Translations under genes and position numbers: made by a program
DNA from: Candidatus Dormiibacterota bacterium
Lineage (GTDB): Bacteria > Chloroflexota > Dormibacteria > Dormibacterales > Dormibacteraceae
Direction of reading: 5' to 3'
Length of the DNA: 64,000 bases
Assembly (NCBI GenBank): GCA_003139695.1
Contig: PLJM01000011.1
Coordinates: 1 to 64,000 of the forward strand
The notes under the pieces: generated by a model
Seen by the model: only the letters and a program-made list of their open reading frames with translations
What the model was told of the DNA's origin: nothing
Database searches by the model: none
In this document: positions 15,886 through 27,245 of the stretch, in pieces
Layout of the letters: every line of letters begins with the position of its first letter
Position numbering within the stretch: position 1 is the stretch's first letter

Positions 15886-17327
15886 CGCGCCAGGCCAATT
15901 TGCCCGAGGGCCGGCATGAGCTGCGTGAGCAGGTAGGGGTAGATCCCCAGCACGAACATCAGCAGCACCAGCGGCGACAGGAGTACGAGCTGCCCGGTGT
16001 AGATGTCATGCATCGGCCTCTTTTCGACGGGCTCACCCTGGAAGGTGCCCTGGAAGAACCGGAGCATGTACACGGGCGCCAGCACGAGGCCGATGGCGCC
16101 CAGCGCGGCGAGCACAGGGGCGCGCTGCCAGGCGCCGAGCAGCGTCATGAACTCGCCCACAAAGCTGTTCAGGCCGGGCAAGCCCAGGGCGGCGAGGACG
16201 ACGATTATCGACACGCCGGCCATCACGGGCATTCGAGGCGCGAGGCCCGCGAGCGCTGAGCGGTCGCGCGTGCCGGTGCGGTCGGCGATCCACGCCACGA
16301 GGAGGAAGAGGGCGGGAACGATGATCCCGTGGTTGACCATCTGCAGGACGGCGCCCTGCTGGCCCTGGACGTTGAACGCGAAGATGCCAAGCACGATGAA
16401 GCCCATGTGGCTGACGCTGGAGTAGGCGACCAGGAGCTTCATGTCGCGCTGTGCGAGCGCCATCAGCGCGCCCCAGATGATCGCGGCGACGGCGAGCACC
16501 GGCATCACCCAGCGCCAGTCCCACCACAGCACGGGGTTGGGGAACAGGGGAATCGCGATGCGCAGGAAGCCGTAGGCGCCGGCTTTGCCCATCACGCCCG
16601 CGAACGTGATCAGCATCGGGGTCGGCGCCGCCAGGTAGGCGTCGGGCAACCAGCTGTGGAAGGGGAAGAGCGGGGTCTTGATCGCGAACGCCAGCGCGAA
16701 AACGAAGAAGAGGCCGAACTGGATCGCCGCCGTCGGTGGGGTCGTGGCCAGCGTCGCCAGGTCGAAGGTCTTCGCGCCCGTGCTGACGTACTCACCGATG
16801 ACGCCGACGAGCATCAGCAGCGATCCCGCCAGCGTGTACAGCACGAACTTGATGGCGGCTCGGCCAGGCTTTTCCTCGTCCTCACCGAACAGCCACAGGA
16901 GGAAGTAGGCGGGGATCAGCATCGCCTCCCAGAACACATAGAAGAGGACGAGGTCGACCGCCAGGAAAAGGCCCGCCAGGCCCGCACTCATCGCGAGGAT
17001 GAGGCCGAGGAAGCGGTTGGCGTTCTTCATCCTGATCGGCGTTGCGAGCACCGCGATCACGGTCAAGAAAGCGTTGAGGACGACGAGCCAGATGCTGATG
17101 CCGTCCACGCCGAGGCGGTAGAAGATTGAGAGCTGCGGCACCCACGGCACGACCTCGGTGAACTGATATTGGTGCGCCGACGGGTCGAAGACGAGTGCCA
17201 CGCCGACCGCGATGCCGAGGGTGACGATCGCCGTGATCGCGCTCATCAGCTTGCTCAAGCGCGCAGGCATGAAGGCGACGAGCACGCCGCCGATCAGGGG
17301 CAGGAGCCAAAGGATCGTGAGCGTCAT
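15882..17327 (-). CDS. nuoM: NADH-quinone oxidoreductase subunit M
   Basis: Antiporter-like proton-pumping subunit of complex I. The protein is 481 aa when started at MTLTILWLLP (17327); the open frame runs further upstream inside nuoL. Hallmarks are KTPLFPFHSWLPDAYLAAPTP with the conserved lysine and HxWLPDA motif, and DMKLLVAYSSVSHMGF. About 14 membrane segments are visible. The ATG at 17327 overlaps the nuoL TGA (ATGA arrangement), so the two are translationally coupled. Confidence 0.95.
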   Translation of the reverse strand: MTLTILWLLPLIGGVLVAFMPARLSKLMSAITAIVTLGIAVGVALVFDPSAHQYQFTEVVPWVPQLSIFYRLGVDGISIWLVVLNAFLTVIAVLATPIRMKNANRFLGLILAMSAGLAGLFLAVDLVLFYVFWEAMLIPAYFLLWLFGEDEEKPGRAAIKFVLYTLAGSLLMLVGVIGEYVSTGAKTFDLATLATTPPTAAIQFGLFFVFALAFAIKTPLFPFHSWLPDAYLAAPTPMLITFAGVMGKAGAYGFLRIAIPLFPNPVLWWDWRWVMPVLAVAAIIWGALMALAQRDMKLLVAYSSVSHMGFIVLGIFAFNVQGQQGAVLQMVNHGIIVPALFLLVAWIADRTGTRDRSALAGLAPRMPVMAGVSIIVVLAALGLPGLNSFVGEFMTLLGAWQRAPVLAALGAIGLVLAPVYMLRFFQGTFQGEPVEKRPMHDIYTGQLVLLSPLVLLMFVLGIYPYLLTQLMPALGQIGLAR

Positions 17328-19261
17328 GAGCTCGCTCTCACGAGGATCAGGATCGCCGCGATGCACGCGCCCGCCAGGAACACCAGGACGTAGTTCCGGA
17401 AGTAACCGCTTTGCGTGAGGCTGAGGCTGCCGGCACCGGCCTCGGTCACAAGGCCGGTGCCGACCACCACCCCATCGATCAAGGGCTGCTCGACATGGGT
17501 CAGACCGCCCTCGGCGATCGCGTCCATGGGGCGCACGAAAGCGAAGTTATAGGCCTCGTCGAAGTAGTACTTGCGCTCGAGCAGGGTCTGGAGCCATGGA
17601 AAGCGGGTGCTCCACGCCTTCCAGGTACGTTCGACGTAGAAGCGGTACGCCGCCAGGAAGAGCAGCCCGGCGAGGATCATCGTCACGAGGCTGAGCACCA
17701 CGTCGGCGATGCCGCCTTGCCAGGCCTGCTTGCCGACGACGGTATCGAGGAAGTCCGAGACGGCCTGCGGGCCGAAGCCGAGGGCGCGGGTCTGGATGAC
17801 CCCGCCGACGGTGGCGAGCACTGCCAGCACCATCACCGGGATCAGCATCACCGGCGGCGCCTCGTGCGGGTGCTCCACGGGGCGCTGGGGCGAGGGCTTG
17901 CCGGCGAAGGACATCCACCACATCCGGCCCGTGTAGAAGCCGGTGATCAGCGCGGTGACAAAGCCGATGCCCCAGACGATCAGCGAGAGCGTGTCGTCAG
18001 GTTTCGAGAAAGCGGCGCCCAGGATCTGCTCCTTGGAGAAGAAGCCGATGAAGGGGATCACGCCCACGAGCGAGAGGGAGCCGATCAGGAACGACCAGGA
18101 CGTGCGGGGAAGCTGACGGAAGAGGCCGCCGTACTTGCGCATGTCCTGCTCGTCATGCATGGCGTGGATGACGTTGCCCGCGGCCATGAAGAGGAGGGCC
18201 TTGAAGAAGGCGTGAGCCATGAGGTGGAAGAAGGCGGCCGAGTAGGCGCCAACTCCGACCGCCAGGAACATGTACCCGATCTGGCTCATGGTCGAGTAGG
18301 CGAGCACCCGCTTGATGTCGGTTTGCACGATGGCGATGGAGGCTGCGAACAGCGCGGTGACCGCGCCGATGATCGCGACGGCTGCGTGGGCGTAAACGGC
18401 GACGTCGTAGATGGGGTGCATGCGGCCGACGAGGTAGACGCCGGCCGTGACCATCGTGGCCGCGTGGATCAAGGCACTTACCGGAGTCGGTCCTTCCATT
18501 GCGTCAGGCAGCCAGGTGTGCAGTGGAAGCTGCGCGGATTTGGCGACGGCGCCCACCAGCAGCAGGAACGCGGCGAGCTCAAGACTCGAGCTGTCATGTA
18601 TCGGGCGAATGTCAGCGCAAAAGTTTCCGGGCAGGCATGGGGCGCTCGTGAGACTCTGAAAGACCTGCGCAAACGTGACGGAGTGGTAGGTGGTGAACAG
18701 GACGAACGCGCCCAGGATCATGCCGACGTCGCCGATCACGTTCATCACGAACGCTTTGCGTGCGGCAAGCACGGCTGAGCGACGCTGGTACCAGAAGCCG
18801 ATCAGGAGGTACGAGCTGAGGCCCACCAACGCCCAGCCGACGATCAGGAACACGAAGTTGCCGGCCAGGACCAGCAGCAGCATCGAGAAGATGAACACGT
18901 CCATGTAGGTGAAGAAGCGCGCGTAGCTGGCGTCGTTCTCCGGGGCCATGTAGCCGACGGCGTACGTGACGATGAGCGCCCCGACGCCGGTGATGACGAG
19001 GCACATGAAGATCGAGAGGTTGTCGATGAGGAGGTTGAAGGGCACGACGAACGACCCGCTCTTGATCCACGTGAAGTACGTCACGTCCTCGGACGCTTGG
19101 TTGATGAACAGCACCAGGGTGACCACGAACGAGGCCCACACCACTCCTGGGCCCACGAGCTTGGTCCAGATGCGCGGCAGCCGCCACCCGCGGCCGGCCA
19201 GTACGATCGCGCCTGCGGCGGGGAGGAGAAGGACCAGCAGCGCGAGCTGCCCGGTGTTCAT
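17324..19261 (-). CDS. nuoL: NADH-quinone oxidoreductase subunit L
   Basis: Largest antiporter-like subunit of complex I, 645 aa, which also provides the long lateral helix joining the pumping subunits. The motif KSAQLPLHTWLPDAMEGPTPVSALIHAATMV is split across residues ~230-260 and contains the pump lysine and HxWLPDAMEGPTPVSALIH signature. DIKRVLAYSTMSQIGYMFLA follows. The hydrophobic C-terminal segment ends in ILILVRASS. The gene overlaps nuoK by four bases and nuoM by four bases. Confidence 0.95.
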   Translation of the reverse strand: MNTGQLALLVLLLPAAGAIVLAGRGWRLPRIWTKLVGPGVVWASFVVTLVLFINQASEDVTYFTWIKSGSFVVPFNLLIDNLSIFMCLVITGVGALIVTYAVGYMAPENDASYARFFTYMDVFIFSMLLLVLAGNFVFLIVGWALVGLSSYLLIGFWYQRRSAVLAARKAFVMNVIGDVGMILGAFVLFTTYHSVTFAQVFQSLTSAPCLPGNFCADIRPIHDSSSLELAAFLLLVGAVAKSAQLPLHTWLPDAMEGPTPVSALIHAATMVTAGVYLVGRMHPIYDVAVYAHAAVAIIGAVTALFAASIAIVQTDIKRVLAYSTMSQIGYMFLAVGVGAYSAAFFHLMAHAFFKALLFMAAGNVIHAMHDEQDMRKYGGLFRQLPRTSWSFLIGSLSLVGVIPFIGFFSKEQILGAAFSKPDDTLSLIVWGIGFVTALITGFYTGRMWWMSFAGKPSPQRPVEHPHEAPPVMLIPVMVLAVLATVGGVIQTRALGFGPQAVSDFLDTVVGKQAWQGGIADVVLSLVTMILAGLLFLAAYRFYVERTWKAWSTRFPWLQTLLERKYYFDEAYNFAFVRPMDAIAEGGLTHVEQPLIDGVVVGTGLVTEAGAGSLSLTQSGYFRNYVLVFLAGACIAAILILVRASS

Positions 19262-19587
19262 CCTTTCAGCTCGCTGAGGTCGTCGATGTCCTCGGCGTCG
19301 CGAACGCGGAAGATCTCGACCAGGATCGCGAGCCCAACCACCGCCTCCGCTGCAGCCACTGTCATCACCATCAGCGCGAACAGTTGGCCCTCAGGGTTCT
19401 GCAGCTGGCGCGAGAACGTGATCAACGTGAGGTTGACGGCGTTCAGCATCAGCTCGATGCAGATCAGGATCACCAGCGGGTTGCGCCTCACGAGCACGCC
19501 GATCGCACCGAGCGTGAACAGGACGGCGCCGAGCAGAAGGAACCAGGACGCGTCCAGCTGCGATCCGCCGATCGACATATTGCTCAC
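19258..19587 (-). CDS. nuoK: NADH-quinone oxidoreductase subunit K
   Basis: Small three-helix membrane subunit of complex I (109 aa). It has the conserved glutamates in LVILICIELMLNAVNLTL and in TVAAAEAVVGLAILV, which form part of the proton path. The start at 19587 overlaps the nuoJ stop by four bases; a second ATG nine bases in is possible. The C-terminus is slightly longer than usual, with an acidic end (DAEDIDDLSELKG). Confidence 0.93.
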   Translation of the reverse strand: MSNMSIGGSQLDASWFLLLGAVLFTLGAIGVLVRRNPLVILICIELMLNAVNLTLITFSRQLQNPEGQLFALMVMTVAAAEAVVGLAILVEIFRVRDAEDIDDLSELKG

Positions 19588-20087
19588 AGGTCTTCGATGC
19601 TCCGCTTGCTGAGGTAAATCGCGCCGATAGCGGCGACGAGGAGTAGGAGGGAGGTGAGCTCGAATGGGTACAGGTACTTCGTGAACAGCTCAACGGCTAT
19701 CCACTGCACAGTTCCGAAGATGTGCAGGTCGGTGATCGCCGGCTGCCGGTACTGCACGCCTTGCAGCATCACCCACAGGAGAATCAGGAAGACCGCGGCA
19801 AACAGCCCGGCCAGCCACGGCTGGAAGCGCAGGCGCCCGCGACCGAGCTCCTTGGCCGGCCCCAGCAGCGCGACCACGAACAGGAACAGCACCATCACCG
19901 CGCCGGCGTAGACGATGACCTGGACGACGAAGACGAACTGCGCGCTCAGCAGCAGGAACAGGACCGCCAGCGCCAGCATCACCACCACCAGGCTCAGCAC
20001 GGAGCGGATCGGCTCGTGGAAGGCGACGACGCCAATGCCTCCCGCCACAGCCATCGCGGCGGCGACCAGAAAGACAGCGAGCCCCAA
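19584..20087 (-). CDS. nuoJ: NADH-quinone oxidoreductase subunit J
   Basis: Membrane subunit of complex I, 167 aa with five hydrophobic segments. The family motif VFVVQVIVYAGAVMVLFLFVV is seen near residues 50-70. The C-terminal LFTKYLYPFELTSLLLLVAAIGAI is also typical. The short C-terminus (YLSKRSIEDL) overlaps the nuoK start. It follows the nuoI stop by two bases. Confidence 0.93.
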   Translation of the reverse strand: MGLAVFLVAAAMAVAGGIGVVAFHEPIRSVLSLVVVMLALAVLFLLLSAQFVFVVQVIVYAGAVMVLFLFVVALLGPAKELGRGRLRFQPWLAGLFAAVFLILLWVMLQGVQYRQPAITDLHIFGTVQWIAVELFTKYLYPFELTSLLLLVAAIGAIYLSKRSIEDL

Positions 20088-20089
20088 AG

Positions 20090-20713
20090 CTAGGGCGTCG
20101 TCTCCCTCCCCCCTTGTGGGGGAGGGTTGGGGAGGGGAGCGGGGGTTGGCACGGCCGTCCCTTTGGCGTTGAGCCGCGCTTCGACGTCCGGCGGCAGCGG
20201 CTCGAGCAGCTTCTCCTTGGTGTAGATGAATTTCTCGCGGCTGGTGTCCGACAGCTCGTACTCGGGGCCGAGCACTATGGCCTGCACCGGGCAGGCCTCC
20301 TCGCAGTAACCGCAGAAGATGCAGCGGAGCATGTTGATCTCGTACGTCTTGGCGTAGCGCTCGCCGGGTGACACCCGCTTCTCATCGGTGTTCTCAGCCG
20401 CGATCACCAGGATGCAGCCCACCGGGCAGGCCGCCGCGCAGAGCTCGCAACCGATGCAGCGCTCGAGTCCGTTGTCGTACCGGCGCAAGTAATGGCGCCC
20501 GCGGTAGCGCTCCGACCGCGGCGTCTTCTCCTCGGGGTACATCGTCGTAACGACCGGCTTGAAGAACTCCGAGAGGGTGGTCTTCAACCCGCCGGCAAGC
20601 GCGGCCACGTCGCCGGCGATGCTGGGCTTCTCGCCTTCGGGCTTGGGCGGCACGCCCTCGCCCGGCCGCCTCAGCGGCGTCGGGTCGTGGTCGTTCCCGT
20701 TCTCGTCAGCCAT
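20090..20713 (-). CDS. nuoI: NADH-quinone oxidoreductase subunit I (two 4Fe-4S clusters)
   Basis: Ferredoxin-like subunit that passes electrons between NuoG and NuoB. The 207-aa protein has two cluster motifs, [15 protein letters not shown] and [15 protein letters not shown]. The true start is [10 protein letters not shown] at 20713; the frame stays open far upstream inside nuoH but that part has no domain. Both ends are extended relative to typical NuoI: a ~30-residue polar N-terminus, and a proline-rich C-terminal tail ([16 protein letters not shown]) that is encoded by an inserted GC-rich hairpin repeat. Confidence 0.93.
   Translation of the reverse strand: MADENGNDHDPTPLRRPGEGVPPKPEGEKPSIAGDVAALAGGLKTTLSEFFKPVVTTMYPEEKTPRSERYRGRHYLRRYDNGLERCIGCELCAAACPVGCILVIAAENTDEKRVSPGERYAKTYEINMLRCIFCGYCEEACPVQAIVLGPEYELSDTSREKFIYTKEKLLEPLPPDVEARLNAKGTAVPTPAPLPNPPPQGGRETTP
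20103..20141. repeat. Hairpin repeat inside the nuoI 3' end
   Basis: CCCTCCCCCCTT...GGGGGAGGG forms a strong hairpin and is followed by TTGGGGAGGGGAG. It is translated in nuoI as the [12 protein letters not shown] tail. Peptides like this are a known by-product of REP-type repeats landing in genes. Because it is at the very end of the protein, it probably does not disturb the fold. Confidence 0.6.
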
Positions 20714-20715
20714 CC

Positions 20716-21729
20716 CTACCCCTGAACTGCCACCAGGACGATCCCGGTGACGATGATGTTCGCGATTGCCAGTGGCATGAGCACCTTCCAGCCGAGGCGC
20801 ATGAGCATGTCGTAGCGAAGGCGGGGCAAGGTGCCGCGCAGCCAAATGTAAAGGAAGAGGAAGAAGATCACCTTGGCAACAAAAGCGAGCACCGGTGGGA
20901 CGAACCACAGGTACCAGCCGCCGAAGAAGAGCAGCGCGGCGAGCGCCGAGACCGTGATCATGTTGATGTACTCGGCGAGGTAGTACATCACGAACTTCAG
21001 GCCCGAGTACTCGGTGAGGAATCCGCCGATCAGCTCCTGCTCCGCCTCTGGCAGGTCGAAGGGCGCCCGGTTCGTTTCGGCGACTGCTGCCATCAGGTAG
21101 ATCACGAAGCCGATCGGGGTCACCAGCACGAGCGGAATCGGTCCCGTGTACGGCCCCCAATGAACCGTGTAGTCGACGATGTCGCGCAGCCGCAGCGAGC
21201 CGACGATCATGAACGTCGGGACCAGCGAGAGGCCGAGCGCGATCTCGTAGCTGATGAGCTGCGCCGCCGACCGCAAGCCGCCAAGCAGCGAGTACTTGTT
21301 GTTGGAGGAGTAGCCCCCTAGCAGGATCGCGTAAACGTTGAGCGAGCTGAAGGCGAAGATGAGGAGGACGCCGATGTTGATGTCGGCGATCCAGTACTGG
21401 ACGTTGTACCAAAGGCCGATTGGGATCACCGCCCACGACAGGAAGGCGGCCGCGACGGCGATGGTGGGGGCGATCACGTACAGGACCTTGTCGGTCTTGG
21501 CCGGGATGAAGCTCTCCTTGAAGGCCAGCTTCACGCCGTCCGCCGCCAGCTGCATCAGCCCAAAGGGTCCGACGCGATTCGGGCCCGGTCGCCTCTGGAT
21601 GCGGCCGAGCGCCACACGCTCGAACCAGACCGTGTAAGCCGTCGCAGTGAGCACGACGAACAGCAGCACCGCGATCGCAACGGTCACGACCACCCAATGG
21701 CCGACCGGGTCGTTGTAGAGGGCGGTCAC
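20716..21729 (-). CDS. nuoH: NADH-quinone oxidoreductase subunit H
   Basis: Membrane subunit that forms part of the quinone site at the arm junction. The 337-aa protein has about eight membrane helices and the hallmark [27 protein letters not shown] near residues 40-65, followed by [21 protein letters not shown] with the conserved acidic loop, and [15 protein letters not shown]. The start overlaps the nuoG stop by four bases; two bases separate it from the nuoI start. Confidence 0.96.
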   Translation of the reverse strand: MTALYNDPVGHWVVVTVAIAVLLFVVLTATAYTVWFERVALGRIQRRPGPNRVGPFGLMQLAADGVKLAFKESFIPAKTDKVLYVIAPTIAVAAAFLSWAVIPIGLWYNVQYWIADINIGVLLIFAFSSLNVYAILLGGYSSNNKYSLLGGLRSAAQLISYEIALGLSLVPTFMIVGSLRLRDIVDYTVHWGPYTGPIPLVLVTPIGFVIYLMAAVAETNRAPFDLPEAEQELIGGFLTEYSGLKFVMYYLAEYINMITVSALAALLFFGGWYLWFVPPVLAFVAKVIFFLFLYIWLRGTLPRLRYDMLMRLGWKVLMPLAIANIIVTGIVLVAVQG

Positions 21730-23607
21730 GGCCGCGCCGGCCCCATCAGCACCGGCACTGGCTCCGGCTCAGGGCTCGGTGGCTGCGCCAGGGCCGCCAG
21801 GGCGGGGAACGCCTTGGCCGCTTCGCGCTGGATCGGGAAGATGCCCACGTAGTCGAGGGGGAGCCCCAGCGCCGCGGCGAGCTCGCACAGGACATCCCAC
21901 GATTCCTTCAGGGGCGCTTCGGCGTCGACAGCAGGACGCAAGAACTGCACGCGTCCCTCGAGGTTGGTGTAGCTGCCCTGCCGCTCGGCGAAGCTCGTGG
22001 CCGGCAGCACGACCGAGGCGTTCTGGTGCTCGGGCCGTGGCAGGTGATCCCACACCGCGTGGAACTTGACGCTCGCGGGAACGCCGGCGGTGGGCGGCGG
22101 CCCCCAGCTGAGCAGCGCCTCGACTCCGTCAAGCGAATCCCACCCGGCAACGCCGAGCTCCAGAGAGCCGCGCTCATTGGTGCCCCGGTACAGCGGCATG
22201 AGCTTCGCTCCGACCTTGGCCGCGAGCTCAGTGCACGCGGCGACCAGGCCGGCTGCATCCTCACTTCCGCGGCCGTCGCCGTAAAGGATCGCCACCGGGC
22301 CGCCGGGCTCGTGGAGCAACTCGTGGTCGGCCAGCTTGCGCACCTCGGCGGCCGCCTCGCCCGGTTGGTTGCGGATGTGCACGGTCTCCCGATGGCGGTC
22401 GAGGTCGACCGCGTCGGGGTGGATGACGATGAGCTTGGCGCCGCGCTTCGACACGGCCTTCTTGACGCGGAGGTTGACGATGGGCACGTCGTTCTCGGTG
22501 TCCGACGCGACGATGATGATGACGCGCGCGTCATCTATGTCCTTGATCATCAGCTGTTCGCCGCTGGGAGCCGGCAGGGCCGTGCGGCCGTGCATCTTGA
22601 CCTTGGCGCCGCGAAGAGGACCATCGAGGAGACGGCGGAACAGGAATGCTTCCTCGTTGGTCAGGTCCTGGGGCAGCGAGATGCCCAGCTTCGAGCCCTT
22701 GCCCTTGATCCCATCCGCGACCGTGTTGAGGGCCACCGCCCACGTGGTCTTGCTCCCATGAACGGCAGGCACGCGCAGCCGGGCCGGGTCGTTGACGTCG
22801 GTGTAGTCGAAGCGGCCGCGGTCGCAGATCCAGCCCTCGTCGATGTCGTCGTTCTCGCGTGAGGTGACGCGCACCAGCTGGCCGCGCCGCTGCCAAAGCG
22901 TGACGTTGCAGCCCACCGCGCACTTCGAGCAGACGCTGGGGGTGTGGTGCAGGTCCCATGGTCGTGACTCGAATCGCCACAAGCGAGAGGTCAGTGCCCC
23001 GACGGGGCAGAGGTCGATGATGTTGCCGCTGAAGTTCGACGTCAGCGGCTGGTCGAACTGGCTGGCGATCACCGAGTGCACGCCGCGTTCCGCGACCGTG
23101 AGCTCTTGCTCCCACGCCACCTCGTCGTAGTACCGGGTGCAGCGGTAGCAGAGCACGCAGCGCTCGCGATCGAGGGCGATGTTGGGCGAGAGAGGGATCG
23201 GCTTCTGGAAGTGCAGGCGCGGGCCGTCGATCCGGCTCGTTGGATACCCATGTCGGAACGTGAAGTCCTGGAGCGGGCACTCGCCGCCCTTGTCGCATAC
23301 GGGACAGTCGAGAGGGTGGTTGACGAGCTCGAACTCGAGGATGTCAGCCCGAGCCTGCACCGCCATGGCGCTCTGGGTCTTCACGACCATGCCGTCGGCC
23401 ACCGGCCGGATACAGCCGGCCTGCGCGACGGGCGGCCCGGGCGATATCTCCACCAGGCACATGCGGCAGGCGCCGACCGGATCGAGCTTGTGGTGATAGC
23501 AGAAGACCGGGATCTCGATCCCGACCAGCTTCGCCGCCTCGACCACGAGCGTGCCATCGGGCACCGTGACGACATGGCCGTCGATCGTGACGTTGACCAT
23601 CTTCACG

Positions 23608-23615
<8 letters not shown>
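21726..23615 (-). CDS. nuoG: NADH-quinone oxidoreductase subunit G
   Basis: Large iron-sulfur subunit of the peripheral arm. The 629-aa protein begins with a 2Fe-2S ferredoxin domain ([15 protein letters not shown]...C), then the His-Cys3 segment [17 protein letters not shown], two further cluster motifs ([14 protein letters not shown] and [10 protein letters not shown]), and a molybdopterin-oxidoreductase-like domain without cofactor ligands. The C-terminal part is shorter than in some NuoG proteins. It overlaps nuoF by eight bases and nuoH by four bases. Confidence 0.95.
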
Positions 23616-24907
<1,292 letters not shown>

Positions 24908-24915
<8 letters not shown>

Positions 24916-25480
24916 TCTTCTTGGTCCTCCGCACTGGTTTCTTTCGGGGCGGCTCGGGCGTCGTGTCCAGTGAGCTTCGAACCCCGGTCTTGACGTGCGA
25001 CCTCACGAGGCGGCGGTCGTTGACAAGAGAGTCGATCTTCCCCCGGGTGAGGTCGACCTCATAGCGATGGTCGAGCCGGACGACTGGCGCGTACTCGCAC
25101 GCCCCCAGGCACTCGACCTCCTCGTATGAGAAGAGCCCATCCTTCGATACCTCGCCTGGCTCGCGCACTCCGATCGCGGCCTTCAGGCGATCGACGACGT
25201 CCTCGGCTCCGCGCAGCATGCAGCTCAGGTTCGTGCAGACGTAAAAGCGGTGCTTGCCTACGGGCTCGAGGTGAAAGAGCGTGTAGAACGTCGCCACGCC
25301 TTCGACGTACCCGGGGTCGAGCTGCAGAGCCACGGCGACCTCGCTCATCGCCTCCGGCGTCAGGTGGCCCAGCTCCTCTTGCGCGAGGTCGAGCGCGGGC
25401 ATGACCGCGGAGCGAGGCTGCGGGTACTTCGCGGGCAGGGCCTTGATCTCTTCGAGAAGGTGGCTTGACAAAGCGCTCAT
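24908..25480 (-). CDS. nuoE: NADH-quinone oxidoreductase subunit E (2Fe-2S)
   Basis: Thioredoxin-like subunit with the N1a 2Fe-2S cluster. The protein is 190 aa from the ATG at 25480. It has the helical N-terminus (PRSAVMPALDLAQEELGHL), the cluster cysteines in CTNLSCML and CLGACEYAPV, and a lysine/arginine-rich C-terminal tail (RKKPVRRTKKSG), which is longer than usual. The frame remains open upstream inside nuoD, but the ATG overlapping the nuoD TGA is the natural start. Confidence 0.95.
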
Positions 25481-26697
25481 CGATCCACATCTCCCAACAC
25501 CGCGTCCGCGGTGCCGATGATCGCGATCATGTCGGCGACCATGTGGTTCAGCGCCATGCGCTCGAGGGCCTGGAGGTTGACGAACGAAGCGGAGCGAAAC
25601 TTCACGCGCCGCGGCTTGTGGGTGCCGTCGCTGACGACGTAGCACCCGTTCTCACCGCGGCCCGATTCCACCGCCACGTAGACGTCGCCGGCCGGCACCG
25701 AGTAGCCCTCGGTGAACAGCTTGAAGTGGTGAATCACCGCCTCCATCGAGGTCTCGAGCTCCTCGCGCGGGGGCGGCAGCATCTTGCGATCGTCGACGTT
25801 GACCGGCCCGTCAGGCAGCCGATCCAGCGCCTGGCGGAGGATCTTCACCGACTCGCGCATCTCCTTGATCCGCACGAGGTAGCGGCCGTAGCAGTCGCAA
25901 TCGTTGGACGTCGCGACCTCGAAGTCGTAGGTCTCGTAACCCGAGTACGGCATCGTCTTACGAAGGTCCCACGCGATGCCCGAGCCGCGGATCATGGGGC
26001 CGCTGGCTCCGAGCACCTTGGCGTCCTCGGGCGACAGGCGGCCGATGCCGATGGTGCGGGACCGCCAGATCGGGTTCATCGTCAGCAGGTTCTCGTACTC
26101 GTCGACGTGCCCTGGCATCGTGCCGATGAACTTGTCGAGCATCTCGAGGAACCTCGGGGTCGCGTCGGCGAACACGCCGCCCGGGCGGATGTAGGAGGTA
26201 TGCATCCGGAAGCCGGAGATCTCCTCGTTCATGTCGAGGATCGCGTCGCGCTCGCGGAAGCAGTACATGAGCATCGACATCGCGCCCAGCTCGAGCCCGC
26301 TCGTCCCCATCCACACGAGGTGAGAGGAGAGTCGGGTGAGCTCGGACATGATCACCCGCAGGACCTGGGCTCGCGGCGGCACCTCGACGCCCATCAGCTT
26401 TTCGACCGCCAGCGCGTAGGCGAGGTTGTTGATGGGAGGGGACAGGTAATCGTGGCGGTCGGTGACCACCACGCCTTGCTGCCAGCGCAGCGCCTCCATC
26501 TGCTTTTCGATTCCGGTGTGCAGGTAGCCGATCACCGGCTTGATCCGCCGGATCTGCTCGCCGTCGAGGTCGACGATGAGCCTCAGCACCCCGTGAGTGG
26601 ACGGGTGGTGCGGGCCGAAGTTCACGGTCAGGATCTCGCCGCCGAACGCGCCGGCCTGTCCTGTCTTCGTGATCGTCACGCCCTGGGTCTCGCTCAT
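25477..26697 (-). CDS. nuoD: NADH-quinone oxidoreductase subunit D (49-kDa)
   Basis: Quinone-site subunit related to NiFe hydrogenase large subunits. The protein is 406 aa when started at MSETQGVT (26697). Landmarks are NFGPHHPSTHGVLRLIVDLDGE near the N-terminus, which includes the quinone-site histidine, IGYLHTGIEKQMEAL, DRHDYLSPPINN and the C-terminal GTADAVLGDVDR. The ATG overlaps the nuoC stop (ATGA). Confidence 0.96.
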   Translation of the reverse strand: MSETQGVTITKTGQAGAFGGEILTVNFGPHHPSTHGVLRLIVDLDGEQIRRIKPVIGYLHTGIEKQMEALRWQQGVVVTDRHDYLSPPINNLAYALAVEKLMGVEVPPRAQVLRVIMSELTRLSSHLVWMGTSGLELGAMSMLMYCFRERDAILDMNEEISGFRMHTSYIRPGGVFADATPRFLEMLDKFIGTMPGHVDEYENLLTMNPIWRSRTIGIGRLSPEDAKVLGASGPMIRGSGIAWDLRKTMPYSGYETYDFEVATSNDCDCYGRYLVRIKEMRESVKILRQALDRLPDGPVNVDDRKMLPPPREELETSMEAVIHHFKLFTEGYSVPAGDVYVAVESGRGENGCYVVSDGTHKPRRVKFRSASFVNLQALERMALNHMVADMIAIIGTADAVLGDVDR

Positions 26698-27245
26698 CAG
26701 GCGTCCTCCGGCGCGGTCTGCCACTTCTCGTGCTCTTGCGAGAACTCGACTGTCTCGCCGCCGACGGGATAGTCGCGCCTGAGCGGGTGGCCCACCCAGT
26801 CGTCGGGCATGAGGATGCGGGTGAGGTCGGGGTGGCCGTTGAAGACGATGCCGAACAGGTCGTAGGTCTCGCGCTCGTCCCAGTTGGCCGGCGGAAACAT
26901 GTCCTGGACCGAGTCGATCTTCGGAGGGTCGCCGTCGACGAAAGCGCGGACCCGCAGCTGCTCACGCGACTCGAGGTTGCGCAGCTGGTACACGATCTCG
27001 AAGCGCTTCGGAAAGTCATCAACGGGGGGAGGACCCCCCTGTGCGGCGGCCGGCCGGAGGCCTTCCCCCGGCGCACCCCCCCGCGAGGCATCGGCGAGGT
27101 GATCGACACACGTGAGGAAGGTCATCAGCCGGTAGCCCTCGGATCGCAAGCCCGAAAGCGCGTCCCTGACGCTCTCGGAAGGCACGGTAATCCAGGCATC
27201 CCCGGCGCTGACGCCGCGGTCGATTATCAGCGTGTCCACGATCAC
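26697..27245 (-). CDS. nuoC: NADH-quinone oxidoreductase subunit C (30-kDa)
   Basis: Peripheral-arm subunit that packs against NuoD. The 182-aa protein contains the conserved [35 protein letters not shown] region (split: ETYDLFGI and LMPDDW...LRRDYPVGG). An unusual glycine/proline/alanine-rich stretch ([20 protein letters not shown]) is inserted between CVDHLAD and the strand FEIVYQL, where most NuoC proteins have only a few residues. The insert is encoded by a very GC-rich hairpin sequence at about 27024-27090 and looks like a repeat that landed in frame. Start and stop overlap nuoB and nuoD. Confidence 0.93.
   Translation of the reverse strand: MIVDTLIIDRGVSAGDAWITVPSESVRDALSGLRSEGYRLMTFLTCVDHLADASRGGAPGEGLRPAAAQGGPPPVDDFPKRFEIVYQLRNLESREQLRVRAFVDGDPPKIDSVQDMFPPANWDERETYDLFGIVFNGHPDLTRILMPDDWVGHPLRRDYPVGGETVEFSQEHEKWQTAPEDA
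27024..27090. repeat. GC-rich hairpin insert inside nuoC
   Basis: GGGGGG-AGGA-CCCCCC at 27024-27039 is followed by a second dyad bounded by GTGC...GCAC. The stretch is translated in nuoC as a low-complexity Gly/Pro/Ala loop. A similar G6/C6 hairpin lies just after dedA near 30480-30496, which suggests a repeat type. Confidence 0.55.

Noticed and set aside
20714-21697. Open frame upstream of nuoI suggesting a 535-aa fused protein
   Set aside because: The upstream part is out of frame with nuoH and has no domain. NuoI starts naturally at 20713.
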